Part shown: positions 33,593 through 43,157 of the stretch, piece after piece
Layout: every line of letters starts with the position of its first letter
How positions within the stretch are numbered: position 1 is the first letter of the stretch
Assembly: GCA_963736455.1 (NCBI GenBank)
Contig: CAVTON010000001.1
Span: forward strand, 124,001 to 188,000
DNA from: DAHUXD01 sp963736455
Lineage (GTDB): Bacteria > Acidobacteriota > Thermoanaerobaculia > UBA5066 > Gp7-AA6
Length of the DNA: 64,000 nucleotides
Reading direction: 5' to 3'
Notes under the pieces: generated by a model
Databases searched by the model: none
Seen by the model: the letters and a program-made list of their open reading frames with translations, nothing else
Told to the model about the DNA's origin: nothing
Position numbers and translations under genes: made by a program

Positions 33593-36372
33593 CAGGCCCC
33601 CGCCGCGCCCTGGGACGCCCCGTGGCACTTCTTGTACTTCCGTCCCGAGCCGCACGGGCACGGGTCGTTGCGGCCGACCTTGGGCGCGTTTCGCTGGATG
33701 GTCTCCACCTTCGCGTCCTGGCCCCCCGACGCGGCGGCTCCGTAGGAGTAATTCACGTTGGACGGAGCGCGGCGGGCGGGCATCGCCACCGGGGCCCGGC
33801 GCTCGGGCGCCGGAGCCGCTCCCTCCTCCGCCTCCGAGCGGGGCACGGGCTGGAGCTTGAAGAGGTACTGGACGATGAGGTCTTCGATCCGTTCCTTCAT
33901 GAGCGTGAAGAGCTCGAAGGATTCCTTCTTGTACTCGATGAGCGGGTCGCGCTGGCCATAGCCGCGCAGGCCGATGCCCTCCTTCAGGTGGTCGATCGCC
34001 AGCAGGTGGTCCTTCCACTGCTGATCCACGACCTGCAGCATCACGAACTTCTCGTGCGTCCGCATCATCTCGGGGCCGAGGATTCCCTCCTTGCGGTCGT
34101 AGATGGCGAGCAGGGTCGCCCAGAGGTCCTCGCGAATCTGCTCGCGGGTCTTTCCCTCGAAGACGAAGCCGCCCGGCTTCAGGCCGAAGTACTCCTGCAG
34201 GTCGATGTCGCACGCCGCGAAGTCCCAGTCCTGCGGGTCCTTCTCCTCCGGGAGGTGGCGCCCCAGGACGTAGTCGAGGATCGTCTCCGCGAGGCCGAGG
34301 ACGTGATCCCGGGCGGACTCGCCCCGCAGGATTCGCCGCCGCATGCCGTAGATCTCCTCGCGCTGGCGGTTCATGACGTCGTCGTACTCGAGCAGATGCT
34401 TGCGGCTTTCGAAGTTGCGCTCCTCGACCTGCTTCTGGGCTCGCTCGATCGAACGCGAGACCATGCGGTGCTCGATCGGAACGCCTTCCTCCATGCCGAG
34501 CCGGCGCATGATGTTCTGGAGGCGGTCGGACCCGAAGATGCGCATCAGGTCGTCCTCGAGGGACAGGTAGAACCGCGAGGCGCCCGGGTCGCCCTGGCGG
34601 CCCGACCGGCCGCGCAGCTGGTTGTCCACCCGCCGCGACTCGTGGCGCTCGGTGCCGATGATGTGAAGGCCTCCCGCGCCGAGGACCTTGTCCCGGTCGG
34701 CGGCGCAGACCCCGCGCAGCTTCTCCAGCCGCCGCGCATGCTCCTCGGGCTCCTCGACGTCCTTGAGCTCGTGGGCGGCGACGGCCTCGGGATTGCCTCC
34801 GAGGACGATGTCGGTGCCGCGCCCCGCCATGTTCGTCGCGATGGTCACGGCGCCCGACCGGCCCGCCTGGGCGACGATCTCGGCTTCCTTCTCGTGAAAC
34901 TTGGCGTTCAGGACGACGTGGGGGACGCGCTTCTGTTTGAGCAGATCCGAGAGGCGCTCGGACTTCTCGATCGAGACGGTGCCGACGAGGACCGGCTGAC
35001 CCTTCTCGCGGAGCTGGGCGATCTCTTCGGCGACGGCATCGTACTTCTCGCGCTCGGAGGCGTACACGACGTCCTGGTTGTCCACGCGGATCATGTCGCG
35101 GTTGGTCGGAACGACCACGACGTCGAGCTTGTAGATCTGGTGAAACTCCGAGGCCTCGGTGTCGGCCGTTCCGGTCATTCCGGCGAGCTTCTCGTAGAGG
35201 CGGAAGTAGTTCTGCAGGGTGATCGTGGCGAGCGTCTGGTTCTCGCGCTCGATCTTGACGCCTTCCTTCGCCTCGACCGCCTGGTGGAGACCGTCCGACC
35301 ACCGGCGGCCCGGGAGGACGCGGCCGGTGAACTCGTCGACGATGAGGACCTGGCCGTCCCGGATCATGTAGTCCACGTCGCGCTTGTAGAGGGCATGGGC
35401 GCGCAGCGCCTGCTCGACGCCATGGAGCAGGTCGATGTTCTGCATTTCGTACATGTTGTCGATGGCGAGCGCCTTCTCGGCCTTGGCCACGCCCTCTTCG
35501 GTCAGCACCGCGGTCCGTGACTTCTCGTCCACCAGGTAGTCGCCCGTCGTGGTCTTGTTGCCGTACTTGTCCTTGTCCTCGGAGCCCTTCACGAGGTGGG
35601 GGATCACGCGGTTGCAGCGGTGGTAGACGTCGGTGTTCTCCTCCGAGGGGCCGGAGATGATCAGCGGTGTGCGCGCCTCGTCGATGAGAATGGAGTCGAC
35701 CTCGTCGACGATCGCGAAGACGTGGCCGCGCTGAACCATGTTCTCGATCTCGAACTTCATGTTGTCGCGGAGATAGTCGAAGCCGAACTCGTTGTTGGTC
35801 CCGTACGTGACGTCCGAGCCGTAGGCCTTCTGGCGCTCGTCGTCGAGAAGGTTGTTCTGGATGCAGCCGACCGTCAAGCCGAGGAACTTGTAGATGCGGC
35901 CCATCCACTCGGCATCGCGGCGGGCGAGGTAATCGTTGACCGTGACGACGTGGACGCCCCGGCCGGTCAGGGCGTTCAGGTACACCGGCATGGTCGCGAC
36001 GAGCGTCTTGCCCTCGCCGGTCTTCATCTCCGCGATCTTCCCCGAGTGGAGGACCATGCCGCCGATCAACTGCACGTCGAAGGGCCGCATGCCGAGGGCG
36101 CGGACGGCGGCTTCGCGGGCGACGGCGAACGCCTCCTCGAGGATCTGGTCGAGGATGGATTCGCGGGCCGCCCTGGCGTCGTCGGGATGGACGCTCTCGA
36201 GGGCCTTCGCGATCCGCGCCCGGAACTCGACGGTCTTCTCCCGAAGGCCCTCGTCCGAGAGCGACTTGATCGCGGGCTCGAGCGCATTGATGCGCGCCAC
36301 GCGCGGCAACATCTTCTTGATGTCCCGCTCGTGCTGCGTGCCAAACACCTTGGCCAGGACGCGATCGATCAT
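33592..36372 (-). CDS. secA: Preprotein translocase ATPase SecA
   Basis: SecA drives protein export through SecYEG. The 926-residue protein is full-length. It has nucleotide-binding fold 1 (GGMVLHSGKIAEMKTGEGKT Walker A, FAIVDEVDSILIDEART Walker B), the cross-linking domain, fold 2 (GSVTIATNMAGRGTDIVLGG-like), helical scaffold, and a C-terminal zinc tail GRNDPCPCGSGRKYKKCHG, the SecB/ribosome-binding site with CxC-x8-CH. The upstream 74 nt to the M23 gene has no obvious -35/-10 pair. It is coupled to guaB downstream. Confidence 0.96.
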   Translation of the reverse strand: MIDRVLAKVFGTQHERDIKKMLPRVARINALEPAIKSLSDEGLREKTVEFRARIAKALESVHPDDARAARESILDQILEEAFAVAREAAVRALGMRPFDVQLIGGMVLHSGKIAEMKTGEGKTLVATMPVYLNALTGRGVHVVTVNDYLARRDAEWMGRIYKFLGLTVGCIQNNLLDDERQKAYGSDVTYGTNNEFGFDYLRDNMKFEIENMVQRGHVFAIVDEVDSILIDEARTPLIISGPSEENTDVYHRCNRVIPHLVKGSEDKDKYGNKTTTGDYLVDEKSRTAVLTEEGVAKAEKALAIDNMYEMQNIDLLHGVEQALRAHALYKRDVDYMIRDGQVLIVDEFTGRVLPGRRWSDGLHQAVEAKEGVKIERENQTLATITLQNYFRLYEKLAGMTGTADTEASEFHQIYKLDVVVVPTNRDMIRVDNQDVVYASEREKYDAVAEEIAQLREKGQPVLVGTVSIEKSERLSDLLKQKRVPHVVLNAKFHEKEAEIVAQAGRSGAVTIATNMAGRGTDIVLGGNPEAVAAHELKDVEEPEEHARRLEKLRGVCAADRDKVLGAGGLHIIGTERHESRRVDNQLRGRSGRQGDPGASRFYLSLEDDLMRIFGSDRLQNIMRRLGMEEGVPIEHRMVSRSIERAQKQVEERNFESRKHLLEYDDVMNRQREEIYGMRRRILRGESARDHVLGLAETILDYVLGRHLPEEKDPQDWDFAACDIDLQEYFGLKPGGFVFEGKTREQIREDLWATLLAIYDRKEGILGPEMMRTHEKFVMLQVVDQQWKDHLLAIDHLKEGIGLRGYGQRDPLIEYKKESFELFTLMKERIEDLIVQYLFKLQPVPRSEAEEGAAPAPERRAPVAMPARRAPSNVNYSYGAAASGGQDAKVETIQRNAPKVGRNDPCPCGSGRKYKKCHGASQGAAGA

Positions 36373-36446
36373 GATTAGACGGCTAACACCTGAGGGGGCG
36401 GAGTTTATTTCGGATTGGCCGGCGGCGGAAGGGGAGGAACCGGGGG

Positions 36447-37289
36447 TCAGCGCGTCTCGAGGATGTACTCCAGCGGGTTGACCGGATGCCCGTCGACGCG
36501 TACCTCGTAGTGGAGGTGCGGCGCCGTGGACCGGCCGGTGGAACCGACGAGGCCGACGCGGTCGCCGCGGTGGACCTTCTGGCCCTCGGCGACCAGGGTC
36601 TCTTCGAGGTGCCCGTAGATCGTCTCGTAGCGATCGCCGTGGGCGAGGGTGATGGCCTTCCCGTATTCACCCGCCCAGCCGCTGCGGATGACGAGGCCGT
36701 CGGCCGTGGCGAAGACGGGCTCGCTGCGGGCGGTCGAGATGTCGACGCCTTCGTGGAAAGCCGGTTGGCCCGTGAATGGATCCGGCCGGATGCCGAAGCC
36801 GGAGTTGACGGCGCCGTGGACGGGCCAGACGGTCGGGGTGGACGCGACGAGCTCGAAGCGGCGGGAGAACTGGTTCTCCAGCAGCGAGAGGCGCGACGAG
36901 ACGAGGGCGCTCTCGCCGGCGAGGTCCGAGGAGGGGGGCGGCGCGGCGGCCGGGCCCCCGAGGCCGCCCCGCACCGTGTCCGCGAGACCCGCGACGATGG
37001 CCAGGCGCCGCGTGCGAGTCTCGAAATCCGAGAGCTGTTTGGAAATGCCGTCGAGCCTCTGGTGAAGGGTGGCCGTCGTCGCGCGCAGGCGGGCGTTCTC
37101 CGCCACGACGAGGCGGTACTGGCGGTCGCGGCGCGCCGACGTGAAGAAGGCCCAGCCGAACACCAGGCCGGCCGTGAGCAGGCATACGCCCGCTCCGGCG
37201 GCGGCGGCCAGGAGGCGATTGGAGATGGTGAGCTGGCGAAAGCGGGCCCGCGCGTGCGGAACGAAAATGATCGTGTTGTACTTCTTCAC
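36447..37289 (-). CDS. M23-family peptidoglycan peptidase
   Basis: The 280-residue protein has an N-terminal membrane anchor (about 27-50, LLAAAAGAGVCLLTAGLVFGWAF), a coiled-coil stretch (about 58-100) and a C-terminal LytM/M23 zinc peptidase domain (about 155-280). Zinc ligands are visible as H-EGV-D in AFHEGVDIS, and as HLHYEV; the intermediate His appears in ETIYGHLEE. It is anchored in the inner membrane facing the wall and probably trims peptidoglycan cross-links or activates amidases. The GTG at 37289 is supported by AGGAG 5 nt upstream. Confidence 0.92.
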   Translation of the reverse strand: MKKYNTIIFVPHARARFRQLTISNRLLAAAAGAGVCLLTAGLVFGWAFFTSARRDRQYRLVVAENARLRATTATLHQRLDGISKQLSDFETRTRRLAIVAGLADTVRGGLGGPAAAPPPSSDLAGESALVSSRLSLLENQFSRRFELVASTPTVWPVHGAVNSGFGIRPDPFTGQPAFHEGVDISTARSEPVFATADGLVIRSGWAGEYGKAITLAHGDRYETIYGHLEETLVAEGQKVHRGDRVGLVGSTGRSTAPHLHYEVRVDGHPVNPLEYILETR

Positions 37290-37394
37290 CAGTTCTCCTT
37301 TCGCCGCTCCGAAGCGCAGGGGACTCCCGGTACGCCGTCGAAACGCTCGAAAGAGTCACAGACCGAAGGCTCACGCCTCGGAACGTTGGGTCGG

Positions 37395-37423
37395 ATCCTA
37401 TGGCCCGCACCTTCGGGAGTCAA
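37395..37423 (-). promoter_or_regulatory. Promoter of the M23 peptidase gene
   Basis: On the minus strand TTGACT (37423-37418) and TAGGAT (37400-37395) are 17 nt apart, about 106 nt upstream of the GTG at 37289. The -35 element overlaps the end of comM, so the peptidase can be transcribed separately from comM. The -10 is imperfect. Confidence 0.5.
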
Positions 37424-38952
37424 CCTGCTCGTTCGGTCAGTGAGAGAAGCGAAGGTGCCCGGAACGAAAGGGCCTCGGCCAGGTGGGCGGCGCCGATCGT
37501 GTCGCTCTTCGCGAGATCCGCGATCGTGCGTGCGACCCGGAGGCCGCGATGCACCGCCCGGACGGACAGGCCGACCCGCTCGACGGCTCTTTCGAGCAGA
37601 CCCCGTCCGGCGTGATCCAGGGCACAGTGCTGCGCGATTTCCGAGGCTGTCAGATCGGCGTTGCGAAAACCCGGCGCTTCGGGACGCCGCGTTCCGGCGC
37701 GGCCCCGGGCCTCGAGGACGCGCGCGCGGATTGACGCCGAATCCTCGGCACGCGACGCCACGCTCAGGTCCCGCCAACCGACGGCGTCCATCGTGACGTG
37801 GAGATCGATTCGGTCGAGCAGCGGCCCCGACAGCTTGCGCCCGTAGCGGCGGCGCTCCCCGGGCGCGCAGGCGCAGCCCTGGCGCGGATCGCCGAGAAAT
37901 CCGCAGGGGCATGGATTCATCGCCGCCACGAGCAGGACGTCGCAGGGAAAGCGCACGGCCCCGCGCACGCGCACCACCGAGACCGAACGGTCCTCGAGCG
38001 GCTGCCGGAGGGCCTCGAGCACGTCGCGCCGGAACTCCGGCAGCTCGTCGAGAAACAGAACGCCACGGTGGGCGAGGGAGGCCTCCCCCGGCGAAGGACG
38101 CGGGCCTCCGCCGACGAGCCCGGCGCTGGAGATCCCGTGATGGGGAGCGCGAAAGGGAGGAATCTCGAGCAGGCCGGATCCCGCCGGGAGGGCGCCCACG
38201 ACCGAATGGATCTTCGTGACCTCGATCGCCTCCGGGCGCGAAAGAGGCGGCAGAACCCCGGGCAGACGGCGCGCGAGCATCGTCTTCCCCGCGCCGGGCG
38301 GCCCGGTCAGGAGCAGGTGATGCCCGCCGGCGGCGCAGATCTCGGCCGCGCGGCGCGCCACGGACTGGCCGCGGATCTCCGAGAAGTCGGGCGCTCCGGC
38401 AATCGCGGCCGCCGGACCCCTCGGGATCGCGGGAAGGATCGGCCGGGTGCCGAGGACGTGCGCGACGGTTTCGCCGAGGTGGCGCACGGGAACGACGCGG
38501 AGACCGTCGACCGCGGCGGCCTCCGCCGCGTTGGACTCGGGGAGGACGATCTCCTCGAAACCGGCCTCGCGGGCGGCGAGCGCGAGACAGAGGGCGCCTC
38601 GGATGGGGCGCACCTCGCCTCCGAGCCCGAGCTCGCCGACGAAGATCCGCCTCGAGGTGTCCGGGGGCCTCACACCGCCGAGCCACACCAGGCCGAGCGC
38701 CACGGGCAGGTCGAGCGAGGCGCCGCACTTGCGAAAATCGGCCGGCGCGAGATTGACCGTCACCGCACCGTCGGGCACGGCGAACCCTCCGTTCTTCAGG
38801 GCCGAGCGAACACGCTCCCTCGCCTCGCGGACTCCCGCATCCGGCAGCCCGACGATCGTGAAGCGGGGCAGTCCGTGGCCGACGTCCACCTCGACGTCGA
38901 GAACACGGGCCTCGAGCCCCAGCGTGGCGGCGGAATGGATTCGGGCGAGCAT
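37420..38952 (-). CDS. comM: ComM/YifB Mg-chelatase-like AAA+ ATPase
   Basis: The 510-residue protein is a ComM-type hexameric helicase that promotes branch migration during natural transformation. It has the N-terminal Lon-protease-like domain (SAATLGLEARVLDVEVDVGHGLPRF, GLPDAGVREARERVRSAL), a Mg-chelatase AAA+ core (LLLTGPPGAGKTMLARRLPG Walker A, GVLFLDELPEF Walker B), the zinc-like AAMNPCPCGFLGDP motif and the C-terminal helical domain (RNADLTASEIAQHCALD). The length is standard. The gene has a plain ATG start. It may share a message with the LysM transglycosylase downstream in coordinates but upstream in transcription, with an 83-nt gap. Confidence 0.93.
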   Translation of the reverse strand: MLARIHSAATLGLEARVLDVEVDVGHGLPRFTIVGLPDAGVREARERVRSALKNGGFAVPDGAVTVNLAPADFRKCGASLDLPVALGLVWLGGVRPPDTSRRIFVGELGLGGEVRPIRGALCLALAAREAGFEEIVLPESNAAEAAAVDGLRVVPVRHLGETVAHVLGTRPILPAIPRGPAAAIAGAPDFSEIRGQSVARRAAEICAAGGHHLLLTGPPGAGKTMLARRLPGVLPPLSRPEAIEVTKIHSVVGALPAGSGLLEIPPFRAPHHGISSAGLVGGGPRPSPGEASLAHRGVLFLDELPEFRRDVLEALRQPLEDRSVSVVRVRGAVRFPCDVLLVAAMNPCPCGFLGDPRQGCACAPGERRRYGRKLSGPLLDRIDLHVTMDAVGWRDLSVASRAEDSASIRARVLEARGRAGTRRPEAPGFRNADLTASEIAQHCALDHAGRGLLERAVERVGLSVRAVHRGLRVARTIADLAKSDTIGAAHLAEALSFRAPSLLSLTERAG

Positions 38953-39035
38953 CGGGCCTCCTCGGGCGCGAGGAGAGCCTGATCGGATGAGGACCGGGTG
39001 ATTGTAGCAGTCGGCCGGCAGGAAGCGGGGCGGGA

Positions 39036-40664
39036 CTACCTCTTGGCGGGGATCGAGATCTTGTCTCCCGCCTTGAGCGAAGGCGTGCCGCCGAGGCCGT
39101 TGATGGCGAGGATCTCCGCGACCGTCACGCCGTGGCGCAAGGCGATGCGATACAGGGTGTCCCCGTTCTTGACCCGATACTTCTGGGCCGCGGTGTCGGC
39201 CGCGGCGACTTTCGGCGCGCTCTTCCGCGGATGTGAAACCTTGGCCACCCGGGACGGCGCGGGCTTCTGGGGAATCAGGATCTCCTGGCCGCGGGAGACC
39301 TTCGCGCGGGGCGACAGGGAGTTGGCGGACGCCACCGACGCCACCGAGACGCCATAGCGCCTGGCGATCCGGTGGAGGGTCTCGCCCTTTCGCGCGGTGT
39401 GTGTCCTGAAAGTCGGCGGCACGGCCGTCGGCGCGGCGGCATAGGCGACGAGCATCGCCTCGCGGGAGCCGGAGGGAATCCTGAGATCGTACCCGTCCGG
39501 CTCGCGCGGAGTGACCGAAGAACGGAGCTCGGGATTGAGGCCCTGGAGGTCTTCGATCGGAATCTCGGACGCCCGGGCGAGGGAGCGCAGGTCCACGGGG
39601 CGGTCGAGGCGGACCGTCTCGAACGCGATCGGCGGCTCGAGCGAGACGTCGAATCCGTAATGGGCCGGGTCCTTGGAGATGAGGACCGAGGCGAGGAAGG
39701 CCGGCACGTAGGTCTGCGTCTGACGGCGTATGGATGAGGTCGCCGCGAGCTGCCAGAAATCGCGCGCCCCGGTGCGATCCATCGCCTTGAGGATCTTTCC
39801 CTCGCCCGCGTTGTAAGCGGCCATCACGAGATACCAGTCCCCGAAGAGCTCGTGAAGGTAGGAGAGATAGTGGGCGGCCGCGCGGGTGGCCTTCTGGGGG
39901 TCGCTGCGCTCGTCCACGATGCCGTTGGACTTCAGGCCGTACTGGCGTCCCGTGCGCGGCATGAATTGCCAGATTCCCTGCGCGGAGCGCGGCGAGCGCG
40001 CCTGGGGCAGAAACGACGACTCGATGAACGCGATCCAGGCGAGGTCGCGCGGCAGTCCCTCCTCGGCGAAGATCTGCTCGATCATCGGGACATACCGGCC
40101 GGAACGAGACAGCCCCGCGGCAATCTTGTCGTGGAGAGAGGGGCTCTGGAAGGCGGCGATGACGCGAAGCACGGAGTCATTGACGATCACCGGCACGTCG
40201 GAGGAGACGCTCGGCGCCGAGGCCACCTCGTCGCGAGCCGCCGAGATTTCCTCCGGAGTGCTGTCCGGGCTTTCGATGGATTCGAGCTCGGGCGAGATCT
40301 GGCCGTGGGAGGTTCCCGCCTCCTCCGTCGCGCCGGCGAGCGCCTCGTAGCGCTCAATTCCCTCCCAGAGCTCGTACGAGAAGGCGAGACGATCGTCGGG
40401 CGCCGAAGCCTCGCCGGCGGGGCGGACGTCGGCGATCGCCTCGTCGAAATAGAACCGGGCGCACTCGAAGTCCCCCGAGAGCGCCGCGTCGCGGCCGAGG
40501 TCGAAGGCCCGGGTCGCGCCCGCGATGCCGGGGTCCTCCGCGGACGGTGAGGGGACATCCGGAGCCGAAGCCGCCTTGCGCGAAGCGGTGGCACAGCCGG
40601 CGGCCAGAAACAACCCCGCGAGGCACAGGGCCTCCCCTCGCTTCCCCCGTGGAGCCGAGCGCAT
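39036..40664 (-). CDS. LysM-containing lytic transglycosylase (MltD-like lipoprotein)
   Basis: The 542-residue protein starts with a lipoprotein signal (EALCLAGLFLAAGCATA, lipobox AAGC). A spacer follows, then an SLT-type transglycosylase domain whose catalytic Glu lies in IAFIESSFLPQARSPRSAQG, with GIWQFMPRTGRQYGL and MAAYNAGEGKI as supporting motifs. Two LysM domains close the protein (ARKGETLHRIARRYGVSVAS and KNGDTLYRIALRHGVTVAEI). It should bind peptidoglycan and cleave glycan strands in the periplasm. ATG at 40664 was chosen because it begins the signal peptide; no strong Shine-Dalgarno site precedes it. Confidence 0.92.
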   Translation of the reverse strand: MRSAPRGKRGEALCLAGLFLAAGCATASRKAASAPDVPSPSAEDPGIAGATRAFDLGRDAALSGDFECARFYFDEAIADVRPAGEASAPDDRLAFSYELWEGIERYEALAGATEEAGTSHGQISPELESIESPDSTPEEISAARDEVASAPSVSSDVPVIVNDSVLRVIAAFQSPSLHDKIAAGLSRSGRYVPMIEQIFAEEGLPRDLAWIAFIESSFLPQARSPRSAQGIWQFMPRTGRQYGLKSNGIVDERSDPQKATRAAAHYLSYLHELFGDWYLVMAAYNAGEGKILKAMDRTGARDFWQLAATSSIRRQTQTYVPAFLASVLISKDPAHYGFDVSLEPPIAFETVRLDRPVDLRSLARASEIPIEDLQGLNPELRSSVTPREPDGYDLRIPSGSREAMLVAYAAAPTAVPPTFRTHTARKGETLHRIARRYGVSVASVASANSLSPRAKVSRGQEILIPQKPAPSRVAKVSHPRKSAPKVAAADTAAQKYRVKNGDTLYRIALRHGVTVAEILAINGLGGTPSLKAGDKISIPAKR

Positions 40665-40771
40665 GAGAAAGGGTAAACCGCCTCCGGTCAAAAACACAAA
40701 GTCTTTTCCGGGTGTCTTTGGCCGGGGACAGTGGGGAGGATCACAGGGCGTGAAGCCGCGGGAGAGGAGGT

Positions 40772-42181
40772 CTACTTGCCGAGGATGTGGAACTTGAGAG
40801 AGAGAAGAAGCTTCTGGATGTCGCTGCGCGATTGGAGCTCGATCGCGAAGCTCTGGCCTTCGCCGATCTCCTTGCCGTGGCTGTCCTCGAACTTCAGTCC
40901 GACGGTGACCTGATGGCCCTGCGCGAGCTGCTTGCGCGGGACCTGGACCTCGAAGACCTTGCTGACCTCCTTGCGGTGGTTGAGGCTTCCGGCGAGCAGG
41001 TCGTCCACCGAGAGCCCGACCGGCGGGCGGCGCGGCTTCTCCTCGGCCTCCGAGGTCGCCGTGGACGTCTTTCTCAGCTTCTCGAGCTCGGCGAGGATGT
41101 CGATGTTCGATCCGACCTTCACGTGCCGGACCTCTTCGGTGACCGCCTTTTCCGGCTCCGGCTCGGGCGCCTCTTCGAAGGAGACGTCGGAGATCTCGGG
41201 CTCGGGCGCGGCCGGCCCGGCCGCCGGCTGGCCTGACGCCGCGACCGCCGGCTGTTCCGGAAGCGGCGCGTCGAGGGAGTCGAGCGCCTGCTCGAATTCC
41301 TGGACCGTCTCGACGTCGCCGGCGTCGAACGCCGAGGGCGGCTGATTGAGCTCGTGGGCGAGCGGCGAAGAAGCGCGGGCGGCTTCGGAGAACGTGCCCG
41401 GCTCGACCTCCAGCGCCTCTTCGATCTCGGCCGTCGGCTCGTGAACGGCGGGCCGCGCGCTCGAACGAGGCGGAGGAGGGGGGGGCGGTTCCACCTTCGC
41501 TGCGGGCGGAGGCGGGGCCGCGGGGGGCTGCGCGACAGCGGCCGGCGCCGCCCTGGCCACGCTCGGGGCCGGAGCGGATTTGTCCTCGCCGAGCATGCGC
41601 TTCTTGAGCGATCGGAGCGTCAGCCGGGAAATCGCCTTGAGCGTCTCGAAGACTCCCTGGCCGAGCACGGCGCACGCCTCGTAGCTTTCGTGGAGGCCCT
41701 GCGCATTGAGACTCTCCTCGAGCTCCTCCATGGAGAGGATGTTGGCGAGATCGCGCTTGTTGTACTGGAGAACGAGCGGGAGCTCGTCGAGCTTGATCCC
41801 GATCTCTCCGAGGTTCGTCTTCAGATTCGCGAGCGATTCGACGTTGGCGTCTTTCATCGCGCGCTGGGAATCGGCGACGAAGACGATCCCGTCCACGCCC
41901 TTCAGCACGAGCTTGCGCGTGGTGTTGTAGAAGACCTGGCCCGGGACCGTATAGAGCTGGATGCGCGTCTTGAACCCGCCGATGACGCCGACGTCGAGGG
42001 GGAGAAGATCGAAGAAGAGCGTCCGGTCCGTCTCGGTTTCGAGCGAGACCATCTCTCCGCGCGAGCCCGGGGCCGTGCGCCCGTAGATGTGGTGGAGATT
42101 CGTGGTCTTTCCGCACAGGCCGGGGCCGTAGTACACGACCTTGGCCGCCATCTGCATCGTGGCGTAATTGAAGAAAACCAT
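40772..42181 (-). CDS. mglA: MglA-type small GTPase with long C-terminal extension
   Basis: The 469-residue protein begins with a complete MglA-like GTPase (about 1-195): FFNYATMQMAAKVVYYGPG, P-loop GPGLCGKTT, switch and PGQ motif (LYTVPGQVFYN) and QYNKRDL. MglA controls cell polarity and gliding or twitching in myxobacteria. Here it is followed by a Pro/Ala/Glu-rich linker (about 205-365) and a folded C-terminal domain (about 365-469: VGLSVDDLLAGSLNHRKEVSKVF through LLLSLKFHILGK) that I do not recognise. Ordinary MglA proteins end near residue 195. No MglB partner gene is adjacent. The minus-strand upstream region is 60 nt to the DUF2520 gene. Confidence 0.85.
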   Translation of the reverse strand: MVFFNYATMQMAAKVVYYGPGLCGKTTNLHHIYGRTAPGSRGEMVSLETETDRTLFFDLLPLDVGVIGGFKTRIQLYTVPGQVFYNTTRKLVLKGVDGIVFVADSQRAMKDANVESLANLKTNLGEIGIKLDELPLVLQYNKRDLANILSMEELEESLNAQGLHESYEACAVLGQGVFETLKAISRLTLRSLKKRMLGEDKSAPAPSVARAAPAAVAQPPAAPPPPAAKVEPPPPPPPRSSARPAVHEPTAEIEEALEVEPGTFSEAARASSPLAHELNQPPSAFDAGDVETVQEFEQALDSLDAPLPEQPAVAASGQPAAGPAAPEPEISDVSFEEAPEPEPEKAVTEEVRHVKVGSNIDILAELEKLRKTSTATSEAEEKPRRPPVGLSVDDLLAGSLNHRKEVSKVFEVQVPRKQLAQGHQVTVGLKFEDSHGKEIGEGQSFAIELQSRSDIQKLLLSLKFHILGK

Positions 42182-42241
42182 TGTTCCTAATCGCTGCCCG
42201 GGCAGACGGGCGGCTGCCGAAATTGTAACACCCTGAAAGGG

Positions 42242-43123
42242 TTACGACGAACGAGCGTTGGCCTCAGTCGACCGAGGGATCGCCCCGAGGATCTTCCGAA
42301 TCTCCTCGTCCCGTCCCGCGCCCGAAGTGCGCGACAGCGTTTCCTCGGCGAGAGCGAGGTAGAGAGCGAGCGCGTCCGGATGAGGAGCCAGCGCGGCCAC
42401 GTGGCTTCTCACGGTTCCGGCGTCGCGGCGGGCGATCGCTCCCGTGAAGGCATCGGAAAACGGTCGCGCCGCCGCGGCGGCCGCGGCCCGGGAGGCGAGC
42501 GCGCCGAGTGTGCGTCGGGCCAGGTCCTCCGGCACTCCGGCCGCCACCCAACCGCGGGTCGCCACCGAGACGAGGGCGGCCGCGCCGCCCGCAGCGAGCG
42601 TCGCCGAGGCGTGATACAGCGCACGATCCGTGGCCTTCAGGCGGTACGCTTGCGCGCCGACGGCCGCGACGACGCGCTCGGCAACGGCGGCCGCGCCCTC
42701 GTCGCCCTCGATCGCGACGAAGACGCCGGCCCAGCTCTCGTCGGCGTCTCCGGTGAAGGGATGGACCGGATGCAGCGATGCGATTTCCGTTCCAGCCGAG
42801 CGGAGGCAGGCGATCGCCTCGCTGCCGACGGCTCCGGAGAGGTGAAAGGCGGCGCGGCACGCCAGCCGGTCCGAGAGACCGGCGGCCACGGCGGCGATCG
42901 CGTCGTCCGGCACCGCGATCACGACGATGTCGCAGGGCGGAAGCCTTGGCGCCTCCGGAGAGAGGAGTTCCTCGGCTCCGAAGGGCGGCGTCCCCGCGGG
43001 TCGGCGGGAGATGACCCAGTGCAGGCTGCCCCCCGCGGAGCGCCATGAACGCGCGAAGGCGCTGCCGGCGCGTCCGGGCCCGACCAGGCCGACCGCGCTC
43101 TGCAGAATGTCCGGCGAGCGCAC
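42242..43123 (-). CDS. Rossmann-like and DUF2520 domain protein
   Basis: The 293-residue protein has an N-terminal NAD(P)-binding fold (SAVGLVGPGRAGSAFARSW with GxGxxG-like glycine loop, and CDIVVIAVPDDAIAAVAAGL) and a C-terminal helical DUF2520 domain (SLHPVHPFTGDADESWAGVFVAIEG, YHASATLAAGGAAALVSVATR). It resembles F420- or NADP-dependent dehydrogenases such as prephenate dehydrogenase-like and 6-phosphogluconate-type enzymes. In other bacteria DUF2520 genes lie beside pantothenate genes, but here the neighbours are mglA and, divergently, hrcA. Start is GTG at 43123 with no clear Shine-Dalgarno site. Confidence 0.88.
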   Translation of the reverse strand: MRSPDILQSAVGLVGPGRAGSAFARSWRSAGGSLHWVISRRPAGTPPFGAEELLSPEAPRLPPCDIVVIAVPDDAIAAVAAGLSDRLACRAAFHLSGAVGSEAIACLRSAGTEIASLHPVHPFTGDADESWAGVFVAIEGDEGAAAVAERVVAAVGAQAYRLKATDRALYHASATLAAGGAAALVSVATRGWVAAGVPEDLARRTLGALASRAAAAAAARPFSDAFTGAIARRDAGTVRSHVAALAPHPDALALYLALAEETLSRTSGAGRDEEIRKILGAIPRSTEANARSS

Positions 43124-43157
43124 GGCGGTAGTCTAGACCCGCGTCGCTCTGCTATCA

